The notes under the pieces are model-generated. The model was given only the letters and a program-made list of their open reading frames with translations. It searched no databases and was not told the DNA's origin. A program made the translations under genes and the position numbers. From assembly GCF_014648435.1 (NCBI RefSeq), contig NZ_BMRC01000005.1, positions 291,003 to 355,002 of the forward strand: a DNA stretch of 64,000 bases, read 5' to 3'. This DNA is from Nonomuraea spiralis. GTDB taxonomy: Bacteria; Actinomycetota; Actinomycetes; Streptosporangiales; Streptosporangiaceae. The number at the start of each line of letters is the position of its first letter. The first letter of the stretch is position 1. Of the stretch, positions 25,941 to 36,800 are shown piece by piece.

Positions 25941-27296
25941 TCAGATGCGGGGCGGCGCATCCGCGCTCGGAGAGGGCGACACCGTGGTGTGCTGGCCTGT
26001 TGCCATGCCGGTCGCGGGAGTCGGTTGGCCGCGGTAGATCCATAGGAGGGCTCCTGTCAGCAATACGGCTCCTCCCAGCAACCAAGGAATCGGGCCGGGC
26101 GGCAGGACACCTACGAGTAAGCCAGTGAGGGCGCCGATCAGTTGCAGGGCGAGAGACTGGACGGATAAGGCGGTAGCGCGGCCCGCACTTGTGACCCGGC
26201 GGTGCAGGAGGTCATTTTCGCTCGGGCCCGCCGAGCCGAGCCCGAGGTACACCAGGCCATAACCGGTGGCCGCGAGGGCTGTCGCGGGTGCTCCGGTGGA
26301 TGCCGCGGTGGCGCCGAGGAGGAGCAGGCCGCTGGCGCTTGTCCCAAGACTTGCCAGGACTGCGCGCTCGCCGCTGCCTGCCAGACGTGCGATGAGCGGT
26401 GCGAGGTGGCTCCCGAGACCCGAGCAGAGGAAACCGGCACAAGCAAGCGAGGCGAAGACCACCGCGCCAGACTCCGATGCGCCGGTCAGGATCGCAACAC
26501 GGCCCGGTGTGAGCAGTTCGATGGCGGCCAGGGCACTGCCGGCAGCCCCCGCGCTGAGGAGGATACGGCGCACCATCGCGTCGCGTCCGCCCAGACGCAG
26601 TCCATCTGCGATGGTGACAGGGATGCCTCGCAGTACGCCGCGCAGAGTGGCCACCGACCGAGGTGGCTCGCGCAGGGCCGTCAGGACGTACAGCACGAAG
26701 ATGATCTCGATAGCAGCGGCCAACAGTAGCGGGACCGATAAAGGAAGAACCAAGCCGGAGGTTGCCTGGCTCAGTTGCGTACCCACGTCCGGGCCGGTTG
26801 CCAGCAGCCAGGGCACGGCGCCGCCGAGCAGAGTGCCGGCGGCCAGCGCCGCCGATGTTGCGGACTTCCCTCGGGCTAGACCGGGACGCAGGTCGGCGCT
26901 GGGCCCGGAGTGCGCATGGACGATGTCGACGTACCAGGCCTCGGCCGGCCCGCTGGACAGGGCTCGGCCCGCCCCCATGAGGGCCATGCCGCAACCGAGC
27001 ACCCAGGGCGCGGTGCCCAGGCCTTGGAGCAGGAAAGCAGCCAGATTCAGCAGACCGGCGGCGGCCAGGACGGTGCGCCGTCCCAGGACGTCGGACAGCC
27101 CTCCTGTGGGCAACTCCAGCGCGGCGGCGGTGAAAGAGTGCGCGGCGAAGAAGCCCGCGATGGCCGCGAGGGACATGCCACGTTCGGTGAAGAGCAGGAT
27201 CAGGGGCGCGATGGTCAGCCCGGCCGGAAGCCAGAAGAGCACGCAGGCTGTGACATAGCGGCGACATGCGGCGCGCATGTTCAGCGGCTCGGTCAC
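25941..27296 (-). CDS. MFS efflux transporter
   Basis: 451 residues, about 12 hydrophobic segments. The MFS loop 2-3 signature appears as GGLSDVLGRRTV after helix 2, and there is a long central loop. Probably a drug or metabolite exporter in the inner membrane. The GTG overlaps the ArsR stop by four bases (GTGA), so it is coupled to and probably controlled by that repressor. C-terminal 30 residues are Pro/Thr/Ser-rich and cytoplasmic. Confidence 0.88.
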   Translation of the reverse strand: MTEPLNMRAACRRYVTACVLFWLPAGLTIAPLILLFTERGMSLAAIAGFFAAHSFTAAALELPTGGLSDVLGRRTVLAAAGLLNLAAFLLQGLGTAPWVLGCGMALMGAGRALSSGPAEAWYVDIVHAHSGPSADLRPGLARGKSATSAALAAGTLLGGAVPWLLATGPDVGTQLSQATSGLVLPLSVPLLLAAAIEIIFVLYVLTALREPPRSVATLRGVLRGIPVTIADGLRLGGRDAMVRRILLSAGAAGSALAAIELLTPGRVAILTGASESGAVVFASLACAGFLCSGLGSHLAPLIARLAGSGERAVLASLGTSASGLLLLGATAASTGAPATALAATGYGLVYLGLGSAGPSENDLLHRRVTSAGRATALSVQSLALQLIGALTGLLVGVLPPGPIPWLLGGAVLLTGALLWIYRGQPTPATGMATGQHTTVSPSPSADAPPRI

Positions 27297-27934
27297 GATG
27301 CGTCCTCGCCCGTAGACGCGGGAACGGAGGCGTCCGGATCAATGTCGGGATCGTGCGGTGCGAGGGGCAGTCCGGCAACGAGGAGGACGACCTGAGCAGC
27401 GCGTGGGTCGCCCGCGTCTCGGGTGGTCAGTTCCTCCACTTTCCGATCGAGCACCTGCCGCAGCTCGGTGAGAGACTCGGGGGTCAGCCGGAGCAGCAGG
27501 TCGGATATATCCGATGGTTCCAGCCACTCTTGGCCGAGCCGCCCGGCGGCGATGTCGGCCTCATGCCGGGCAAGCGACTCCTCCAGGTGCTCGATCTGGC
27601 GCCTGCGTGCGAAGCTGACGAAGGCGCGGCTTTCCGGTGCCGCGTCCATCTCCTTGTTGCTCCAGGACGTCACCAGGTGCACCGCCCGCCAGCGGCGCTC
27701 TCGCCTGTCGCGGTGCTCGGCCTCGGCGGCGAACGCATACTTCGCCAGAACCCGCAGGTGATAGCTGGTGGAAGCGGATGTCTCTCCGGTCCTGACCGCG
27801 AGTTCGCTCGCGGTGGCAGGTCCGTCCTGCCGCAGCAATCCGAGCAGCCGGATGCGGAAGGGGTGCGTGAGTGCCTTCAACGCGGCGGCATCCTGCTCAG
27901 GGTCGAGAACGCGCTTGTGCTCTTCGCTGACCAT
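27293..27934 (-). CDS. ArsR-family regulator of the MFS pump
   Basis: 213 residues. An N-terminal ArsR winged helix (ALTHPFRIRLLGLLRQDGPA, ASELAVRTGETSASTSYHLR) is followed by a Glu/Arg-rich helical half with no Cys metal motif, so it is not a classical metal sensor. ATG 27934 (MVSEEHKRV) is chosen over one at 27982, which lies inside the palindrome. A 60-bp palindrome starts 16 bases upstream. GTGA overlap with the MFS gene. Confidence 0.88.
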   Translation of the reverse strand: MVSEEHKRVLDPEQDAAALKALTHPFRIRLLGLLRQDGPATASELAVRTGETSASTSYHLRVLAKYAFAAEAEHRDRRERRWRAVHLVTSWSNKEMDAAPESRAFVSFARRRQIEHLEESLARHEADIAAGRLGQEWLEPSDISDLLLRLTPESLTELRQVLDRKVEELTTRDAGDPRAAQVVLLVAGLPLAPHDPDIDPDASVPASTGEDAS

Positions 27935-27949
27935 GGCCAAAGAGTAGAT

Positions 27950-28009
27950 CCACCGCCCATCTTTCCCAAAGTATTTTTGCAAAAAATCTTTTGGAAAGAT
28001 GGGCGGTGG
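27950..28009. promoter_or_regulatory. 60-bp near-perfect palindrome upstream of arsR-mfs
   Basis: Perfect 17-bp outer arms (27950-27966, CCACCGCCCATCTTTCC, and 27993-28009) enclose a 26-base centre that also pairs almost fully around TTTTTGCAAAAA. Each half carries an operator-like unit: ATCTTTTGGAAAGAT at 27986-28000 and ATCTTTCCCAAAGTA at 27959-27973. Best read as a double operator for the ArsR-like repressor; the AT-rich centre could hold promoter elements. Confidence 0.7.
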
Positions 28010-28531
28010 GAACTCAGTGCAAAGGCGGGCGGCGACAACCCGACCGAGTCAGGGGTCTCGGTAGCAATGAAGAGATTTCCAACGAAGTAGCACCTGACCT
28101 GCGGTATCGGAGTGCCGTCCGGCTGAGGTCTCAGTTCGATCACGGGAGAGATGGCCGCGAGGTCGGCCCTTGGAACGGCAAGGCGGCGCCAGTGCAAGGC
28201 ACAGCGTCGGTCGAGCAGGGCGAAACTGTCGGCAGTTCGTGGAACGCTGCTGTGATGTCGGGATTTACGCGCGACACCCAGCGCTACGGCGACAGGCTCG
28301 TGTACGAGGCGCTCGGCTCGAAGTGGCGCCGCTACCACGACACCCACTGCAGGTGCGGCTTGAACTGGGTCACCGAGCACGCCGAACCGGGGATCAGCCC
28401 ATATAAGCCCGGAACCCACATCCACGATCTTGAAGTGGAGTCGCAGGGCTCCCGGTCAGGTCACGAACTGGCCCATCGCTGGACGAAAGCCGTCCCCGGG
28501 TCAGGTGGAGGCTTGCCACTAACCTGGCGGG
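28010..28531. other. Gap with no recognised gene
   Basis: About 520 bases between the ArsR palindrome and the beta-lactamase-fold gene. A plus-strand frame containing YGDRLVYEALGSKWRRYHDT and a minus-strand frame containing ISPVIELRPQPDGTPIPQVR look protein-like, but neither has a start, ribosome site or known domain. Possibly decayed coding DNA. Confidence 0.4.
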
Positions 28532-29842
28532 ATGGGATGGGATCTGGGCGAGCTTGTCGCGAAGTACGACGTACCGGGCGCGCAGGTCGCCGTGCTGGCC
28601 AACGGGGAGATTCGGGATGAGGCTGCGGGCGTGCTGAGTCTGCGCACCCAGGTCGAGGCCACGACCGACTCGGTGTTCAAGATCGGCTCGATCGCCAAGA
28701 TCTGGACAGCCACGCTGATCCAGCAACTGGTCGACGACGGTGTGCTGGACCTCGACCGTCCCGTTCGCGACTACCTGCCCGGCTTTCGGCTGAGCGACCC
28801 GGCCGCCACCGCGTCCCTGACCGCCCGCCATCTGCTCACCCACACGGGCGGTATCGACGGCAACCACTTCACCGACACCGGTCGCAATGACGACGCGATC
28901 GAGAAGTTCGTCGCCACCCTAGCCGAGGCGGACCACCTCCTCCCGCCTGACACCGTCTTCTCCTACTCCAACAGCGGGTACGTGGTGCTCGGCAGGCTGG
29001 TGGAGGTGTTACGCGACAAGCCCTTCCACGACGTGCTCCGCGAACGCCTGGTGGCACCGCTGGGCCTGCACACCGCCGCTACCGACACCTACGAGGCGAT
29101 CCTGCACCGCGCCGCGGTCGGTCACATCCAGACCGGCGGACAGGTCGTTCCGGCGAAAGAGTGGGCGGTTTCCTACTACGCCGCGCCCAGCGGCTCGCAC
29201 TTTGCGATCAGCGCACGCGACCTGCTGGAGTTCGTCCGCCTGCATCTCACCGACTCCGCGCTGGCGGCACTGCGCGAACCCCAGGTGGAATCCGTACCGG
29301 ACTTCGGCGGCGGCGTCATCGGCTGGGGACTTGGCTGGATGCTCTACCAGGACGGCGTCGTCGGCCACACCGGCGTCGCCAAGGGGCAGAAGGCATGGCT
29401 TCGCGTGGTTCCATCGGCGGGTGTGGCGGTGGCCGTGCTGACCAACAGCACGGGCGGTGGGCCACTGGCCTACGACATCTTCGGTGCGGTGCTCAGGGAC
29501 CTGGCCGGCGTCGAGACGGCACCACTACCCGTGCCGCCCTTGAACCCGACCGGGATCGACGCGGATCGCATGTGCGGCACCTACCGCTCCACCCTGTACG
29601 ACATCACCCTGACCAGTGAGCACGACCGCGCGTTCCTCATCTACCGGCCACGCAATGAAATCGCCGAATCCTTCCTCGGCGGGTCCGAGGAGCGCGTCGA
29701 GGTCGTCCGCCTCAACGACAGCTCGGTCATCACCGCCGAACCCAAGTCCGACGGCCACCAGGTCCTGTCCCTGGTCGGCTCCGACGGGCACGGCCGCGCC
29801 CGCTTCCTGCACAACGGTGCCGCCGCCTACCGCATTGCCTGA
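28532..29842 (+). CDS. Serine hydrolase, class C beta-lactamase fold
   Basis: 436 residues, no signal peptide. SIAK gives the SxxK pair (S53, K56), YSN is at 145-147 and HTG replaces KTG in VGHTGV, as in esterase/DD-peptidase EstB-type proteins. An extra C-terminal lipocalin-like segment follows from about 345 (MCGTYRSTLYDITLTSEHDR). Substrate may be an ester or small peptide; antibiotic resistance is not implied. The ATG is the first of two close ones (28532, 28537). Confidence 0.88.
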   Translation: MGWDLGELVAKYDVPGAQVAVLANGEIRDEAAGVLSLRTQVEATTDSVFKIGSIAKIWTATLIQQLVDDGVLDLDRPVRDYLPGFRLSDPAATASLTARHLLTHTGGIDGNHFTDTGRNDDAIEKFVATLAEADHLLPPDTVFSYSNSGYVVLGRLVEVLRDKPFHDVLRERLVAPLGLHTAATDTYEAILHRAAVGHIQTGGQVVPAKEWAVSYYAAPSGSHFAISARDLLEFVRLHLTDSALAALREPQVESVPDFGGGVIGWGLGWMLYQDGVVGHTGVAKGQKAWLRVVPSAGVAVAVLTNSTGGGPLAYDIFGAVLRDLAGVETAPLPVPPLNPTGIDADRMCGTYRSTLYDITLTSEHDRAFLIYRPRNEIAESFLGGSEERVEVVRLNDSSVITAEPKSDGHQVLSLVGSDGHGRARFLHNGAAAYRIA

Positions 29843-30061
29843 TGGTCACGGGCCCGGAACTCCCAAGGCCACGGTGAATCGCTACTCAGCTGAGATTGGC
29901 TGCGCGAAGGGGACGACCTCACATCTCCGAGCGCACCCTGGACGGCCTGGACGCAGCCCGCTCCGCTGACCGCGTCCGAGGGTGAGGTACCGGCAGACAA
30001 CCGTGGACGCTGAGAGGATCTTGGCCGCGCGAGTGAAGTCTCTCTTGGTCGTGAAGGTCTT

Positions 30062-30751
30062 TCAGCGCGTTGCCCGGTCGCGGCGGCGGCGGGCGGCGCG
30101 GATCTCGGCGTCGGCGACCTTGTCGTCCAGCAGCGCGTACAGCTGGGTGGTTTCGGTGGAGGCGTGGCCGAGGCGGCGGCGGACGGCCTCGATGGAGACG
30201 CCGGCGTTGATGAGTTCGGTGGCGTGGGCGTGGCGCAGTTGGTGGATGTCGATCTCGACGCGTGCGGCGGTGCAGTAGGTCTGCCAGCGGTGGTGGGCGG
30301 CGTCGTAGGACAGTGGTCCGCCGCGGCCGTTGATGCTGGCCCGGAACAGCGGCCCGGCGGTGTAGCCGGTGCGGGCCAGGTAGAGCTTGAGCAGGGTGAC
30401 GTAGCCGCGGTCGTCCAGCAGGACGGTGCGTACGCTGCCGCCCTTGCCGTGGATGCGGACATGTTCGTCGTCCAGGCGCAGATCGAGATCCTCCACGCAG
30501 AGACCGCACACTTCGGAGGCGCGGGCGCCGCAGACGTAGGCGGTCTCGAACAGCACCCGGTCGCGCAGCCGGTCCAGTGGCAGATCCTTGCGCGGCCGCC
30601 GCGAGCAAATCGCGGCCAAGACCTTGGCGACGTCGGCGGCCGCGGCCGGGCGGGGCAGGGCCTTCGGGACCTTGACGGTGTCGATCCGGTCCATCGGGTT
30701 GGCGGCTAGAGGTGTCTGAGCGGGGCGCATGCGATGGCCGGATGTGGCCAC
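30062..30751 (-). CDS. Tyrosine recombinase, N-terminally truncated
   Basis: 229 residues with the complete catalytic set: R77 in CGARASEV, H170-xx-R173 in HQLRHAHATE, H196 in RLGHAS and Y205. The N-terminal core-binding (SAM-like) domain that should precede PLAANPMDRIDTVKVPKALP is missing, because the frame begins only about 70 bases from the next gene. Probably a non-functional remnant of an integrase or XerD-like element at the left edge of the accessory island. The 220 bases between it and the upstream gene show nothing. Confidence 0.75.
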   Translation of the reverse strand: MATSGHRMRPAQTPLAANPMDRIDTVKVPKALPRPAAAADVAKVLAAICSRRPRKDLPLDRLRDRVLFETAYVCGARASEVCGLCVEDLDLRLDDEHVRIHGKGGSVRTVLLDDRGYVTLLKLYLARTGYTAGPLFRASINGRGGPLSYDAAHHRWQTYCTAARVEIDIHQLRHAHATELINAGVSIEAVRRRLGHASTETTQLYALLDDKVADAEIRAARRRRDRATR

Positions 30752-30822
30752 AGTATCGCGTTGACCTAGCGCTAGCTTCCGATCATCGTCAAGGGTGCTT
30801 CGGCGGGCGAGGAGGGGTGGTC

Positions 30823-33800
30823 ATGGCGGCTGGGGATGCGATGGTCAAGGTCTACGGCGACCGCGCATACAAGTACACGGCGATGGTTCGCCACCAGGGC
30901 AGCACAGTGGCGTTCGCGATGGACGCGGCGCGGCGGATCGTCTACAACGTCCTGAATCTGGCCAAGCAGGATCCGGCCAAGGGAGAGCTGGACGCGGCCT
31001 ACTGGGCCGACAACCCGGCCGAACTGCCGTTCCCGCGCGAGATCACCGAGGTCGGCTACGCAATCGCGGGCGCCACGATGATGCCCACGGTCAAGCGCGG
31101 CGGCCGCATCGAGGCGGGTAAGGACGAGCAGCTCGAACCCGAGGAGATCGACTCCTTCCTCTCCACGACCGCGCGGCTGTCGGCCGTTGCACCGTTCCAG
31201 GTGCTCTCGGACGGCAGCTACGTGATCGTCCTACGCCAGTCGATCGGCGACGGCCACGGCGACTCGGTGTTCAAGCTGACCGGCGGCGGCTGCTCGGCCG
31301 ACGCGGCCAGGAAGGACTACGTGCTCAGCGGCGCCAAGCAGGTGCCGCTGGTGCGCGACACGCTGCTGGTCGACCGGTTCCTGCTGGTCGACGGCAAGCT
31401 CAAGCCGGTGCTCGAAGTGCGCTACCGGCGCAGCCGCCACTCCACCAAGCCCGAGTCGGCCAAGGACACCCTGGGCACCGAGGACATGGAAGGGCGGCCG
31501 TTCTACGAGCCGACCAGGGAGCTGTCCTTCATCAGGAACCTGAAGGAGGGCCGGTTCACCGCGGTGCACGTGCCGACCGCGACGAACGAGATGTGGCGCT
31601 GGCAGGTGTTCGCCCACAACGACGCCACGGGACGCGTCGACTCCTTCAACGTCGAGCGCGGCGCCGACGGCTGGTTCAACACCCAGGGCACCCGCTTCTA
31701 CACCAGCCCCGACGCCAAGTACCGCGACGCGGTCTTCGAGCGCAGCCCTGGAACGTGCCCGTTCACCAACCGCGAGCTGGTGCCGGTCGCGGGCGCGACC
31801 GGTCACGCCGAGACCGCGCTGCTCTTCGACGGCAAGGCCGGCCGCGTCGACCTGGGCAGCCCGGCCGCCCTGACGTTCGGCGCCGGGCCGTACACGATCG
31901 AGGCGTGGATCAAGCCGGCCGCCCACGACGGGCTCGTCCTGGGCAAGGGCGTGGCCTGCCAGTTCGGAACGCGCCAAGACGGCACGCTCTTCCTCGCGCA
32001 CGACGCCGTGCCCTTCTCCGTGGCCACCACCGACACCGTCACGCTGAACGAATACTCCCACGTGGCCGCGGTCTTCGACGGCGCCGACGCGACCGTGTAC
32101 ATCAACGGGCGGCCGAGCGCCACCGTTCGCCTGCCGTACCGGGCCGGGAAGGCCACGCAGGTCCTGATCGGCGCGACGGACACCGGCGGCCAGCCGAGCA
32201 AGCTCTTCAACGGCGAGATCGACGAGGTCCGCATCTGGGACCGCGCGCGCCCGGTGGCGGAGCTGAAGCGCGACCTCGACCACCGCCTCATCGGCAACGA
32301 GCCCGGCCTGGTCGCCTACTACCGCCTCGACGAGGGCCTCGGCGCCGTCGTTCACGACCAGAGCGACAATGGCCTGCACGGCACGGCGTACCTCCCGGTG
32401 TGGGTGGCGTCGCAGGCGCCCGTGGGCGACCACCCGGGCGTGCGCCGCGACAGCTTCACCGTCAAGGGCAGGAACGTCACCTCCGGGCTGGCCTCCGTCG
32501 TCTACCACCGGCAGCAGTCCACCACCACCGGGTACGGCACCGCCCCCAAGCCGGTCAAGATGCACACCCGTGTGCTCCTGGCCTTCGCCACCAAGGCGAC
32601 CGGCGACAAGGAGGCCCAGGTGGCGACCCTGGACTTCGGCGTGGGGCGCGACGGACGGCTGACCCAGGTGAACGACGTCCTCGACTTGCCGGTGTTGCAG
32701 CGGCCCCTGGCCAGCCAGGACCTGGACGCGATCAGCGTGCTGGAGCAGCGGGTCGCCTCGCTGGAGGCCGAGATCCTGAGCCTGCCCAGGGACATCGACG
32801 CGCTCAGGGCGGACGCCGCGAACGTGCCCGCGTTCACGGCCGACCGCGACCGCCTCGCCCGTGACGTCAAGTCTATTCAGTCGACCATCGACAGGCTGCA
32901 GGACAAGCTGACGTCCTGGCGATATCGGCTGCGGTTCAACAGCAGCAGGGAGACCTGGCAGGAGCTCTACATCACGGTCCGGGGCGACAGCCTCGACAAC
33001 GAGGCCCCTCTGAGCAAGGTGGTCGACGCCAGCTCGCGTTCCGGCCTGTGGGTGTTCGAGGAGACGGGCGAGACCCACAACGGCCGGACCGTCTACTTCA
33101 TCAAGAACGTGCTGTCCGGCAAGGACATGAATGTGCAGGGCGACAGCGGCACGGACGGAACGGCCATCATCCAGTACCAGCGGATCTTCAAAGCGAGCTG
33201 TCAGTTCTACTTGGTGCCGGATGGTGACTGGGTCAGGATCTTCGCCCGCCACACCAACTATGCGATCAGCTCCGCACTCGGCAGGGTCAGCCAGATGAAG
33301 GCCGCCACGATCATGGAATTCGGCCAGATCAAGATGATCCGATCCGGCATGGTCGACGGCTGGGAAGAGCGGCTGAAGGACGTCCAGCACCAGCTGCAGA
33401 AGGCCCAGGCCGCCCTGGACGCGGCGCTCAGGGCGCAGACCAGGATCGACGAGCTGACCCGCCGGCTGGCGGCCAAGCAGGCCGAGCTGACCAAGGTCAG
33501 CGCCCAACTCGCCGCGATGACCGGCGCCACCAAGGGCGACCCCGACCTGACCGTGAACCTGCCGCTGCTCGACCTCGACCGCACCGGTCTGAGCTGCTCC
33601 GGCGCCCTGCTGGGCTTCGCCCGCTGCACCGACGCGCCCACCCTGCTGGACAGCGCCAACGGCAATGTCGTGCTGTACTACCGAGGCGCCAACGACCAGT
33701 TCTTCGCCGCCTACCTGGACACCCAGGTCAAGCCGTCGGTTCAGGAACTGGTCAGCGGCGGCGGCGCGGTCCTGTTCACGGCCAAGGACGCGGCCATCGA

Positions 33801-36800
33801 CCTCGGCTCGTTCACGATCACGGTGACCGACGGCGAAGCCCCGAGCCGCTGCGACCTGACCATCACCGCCGGTAACGAGACCGAGGTCTGGAAGTCGCTG
33901 CCGCGCGACACCGCGCGCATGGCGGCCATCCTCGCCGGAACCGCGGCCGAGCCGGTCAAGCTCGGCCTGATCACAACAGCGGCCCGCGACACCATGACGC
34001 TGGCCGAGCCGCTGGCGGTCGACGTGCCGGAGCGGGCCCACCTCATGATCGGTACCGGGACCGGGTTCCGCGCGGCCTCCCCGCACGCCGTGGGCGAGAA
34101 GTCTCTCACCCTGACCTCGAGCGGCGGGGCGATCAGGTTCCCTGGGCAGGTCTTCCTGATCGCCTACGACTACGACCAGGCCACCTGTTCCCGGCAGGGG
34201 GCGACGCTGTCGTCGGGCTCGCGCCTGCTCACCCTCACACCCGGGAGCATCACCAGCATGCCGAACGGCAAGGCCAGGAAGCTGGTAACCGGGCACGGCA
34301 GCCGCTGGCGGGGCGAGATGCCCGGCCGCACCTACTCCTTCGACGGCCGCCAGCAGCACCTGCGCCTGCCCGCCACCCAGCTCGACCGCGTCACGACGAC
34401 CGGCGACCTGACCATGGAGGCCTGGGTCCACGCCGCGCCCATGTCCGGCAGAGCCAGGATCCTGAACGCCAACGCCGGCGGCTCGCAGTACATGCTGGCC
34501 CTCTCGGAAGCGCCCCGGATGACCGCGCGGGTGTTCAAGGGCGCCCCCGAGGACGCCTACGAGCTGAGCGACAGCATCGACCTGGCCGGACGGGACTTCA
34601 CCATCGAGATGTGGGTCCGGCGCACCACCACCCGCGCGGTCGTCGAACCGCTGCTGGTCCACGGCGAGATGGGCGGAGCGCAGAACCGGACCCTGCACCT
34701 GCAGATCACCTCCGACAACTCCTTCGGCTTCTGCCTGTACGGCGACGACCTGCACAGCCCCGCGAGCGCCCCGGATCTGAACTGGCACCACTGGGCCGCC
34801 GTGTACGAGCACGCCACCCGCACCCAGATCATCTACCGCGACGGCGTCGAGGTCGCCCGCCGCTTCTCCAAAGCTCCGTACTCCGGCAAGGGCCCGATGC
34901 GCCTGGGCGTCAGGAACTTCAGCACCGAGTACCTGAGCGGCGAGATCGACGAGGTGCGCCTCTTCGGCCGGGCCAGGACCGAGGCAGAGATCACCATCGA
35001 ACGCAACCAGCGGCTGTCCGGCCGAGAGCCCGGCCTGCTGGGCTACTGGACCTTCCCCGGCCCCTCGGCCGTGCAGTCCCCGATCAAGGGCCACCAGGTG
35101 CTGGCCGGGGTCGGCAACCGGATCCTCCGCAGCCGCGACGTGTTCCCCTGCGGTGAGTGGGCGCACCTCGCGGCCGGTTTCGAGCAGTCGTGGGGCATCC
35201 GGTTCTCCGGCGGCGCGTACCTGGAGGTCGACAAGGACGAGGCGCTCGACCTGCCGGAGGACCTGACCATCGAGGCGTTCCTCAAGGTCGACCGGCTGGG
35301 GCAGCGCATGGGGCTGATCTCCAAGGGCGAGACGGAGATGGGGATCGGCGTGCCGTACCAGCTCTGTGTCCGGGAGGACGGCAAGTTGGAGTTCTCCTTC
35401 GTGGAGCCGGACGGCAAGGTTGTGCGCTTCACGTCCAACCGGGCGATCGGCGCGAACGCCTTCCATCGGATCGCCGTGGTCCGCCAGGGACGCCAGGTCG
35501 CGGTCTCCTCCGTGGCCCAGACGGCGGACGCCCAGCCCTGGGCGGACATCCGCTTCTACATCGACGGCCAGGGTGCGGGCGCCGAGAGGTACACCGGTCC
35601 CGGCGCGCAGGGCAACTCCGGAGGCCTGACGATCGGGCTGGCCCGCGACGCGGGCAAGGTCTCCGCGCTGTCCGGCTCGCTGGGCGAGGTCAGGCTGTGG
35701 CGGGTGGCCCGCAAGGACGCCCAGATCGGCCAGGCCGTCACCGGCCACGACAAGGGTCTGGTGGCCCGCTGGGGATTCGAGGAGAACACCGGCAACGTCA
35801 CCTTCGACGACGGCAACACCTACCCGGCTCGCCTGCGCCGCGCCACCTGGACCGTCGACCCCGACCAGAACGCCAGCAGGCTCCGCGTGTACCGCAACGG
35901 CGAGCTCATCACCTGTGACCCGGCCACGGGTGTCGGCGACTACGGCGACCAGCAGCTCACCCTGGCCGCCCGGCTGTCCGGCGGGACGGTGAGCGAGCCG
36001 TTCGGCGGCAAGCTGGAGGAAGTGCGCATCTGGCGTACCGTGCGCACCTCCGAGCAGATCCTGGACAGCCTCTTCACCCGGCTCCAGGGCGACAAGCAGG
36101 ACCTCATCGCCTACTGGCCCTTCGACCGCGACTCCACCACCGATGCCTCCAAGCAGATCCGTGACGAGGGCCTGCGCGGCAACTCCCTGGACTTCCCCGC
36201 GTCCCGTCCCACGCTGATGCTGTCCAACGCGCCCATCTCCACCGACAGCTCCCAGGTGCGCTCGGCGCTGGCCGCCATCCGCACCCCGTTCCACGACACG
36301 ATCACCTCGTCCCCGGCCGTGGGCGAGTACGCCGACGCGCAGCGCACGGCCAAGGGCGTGTCGTTCGGCGTGCTCAAGCGCTGCTACGGCTACCTGCGTG
36401 ACGGGCGCTGGCATCTCGTCACCGGGTACAAGGTCGGCAGCCTGGTGTCGGAGTGGGTGGGCCAGGTTCAGTTCGACCCGCAGCTCATCGGCTACATCGA
36501 GAGCGCGCCTCCGGTGCCGTCGGAGAACCTGACCGGCGCGGACTCGTGGGCCGGCGCCTCCAGCGTCGAGTTCAACGAGGCCAACCAGGTCGTCTACAGC
36601 CTGTCGTCCAACCGCACCAGCAGCGTCGACTTCGCCTTCAACCTGGCCCTCAGTGTCAACAACGCCGAGAACCTCCTGGCGATCACCGCGCCCGGAGGCA
36701 TGGGAACCGCCACCCCGATCGCGAAGGTCACCCACACCGGGAACTTCAAGTTCGGCCTGGAGTTCTCCAACGCCTGGTCGAGCGAGGCGAAAGTGTCGCA

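Noticed and set aside
28010..28531. Two protein-like frames on opposite strands upstream of the beta-lactamase-fold gene
   Set aside because: Neither has a start, ribosome site or family match, so no gene is called.
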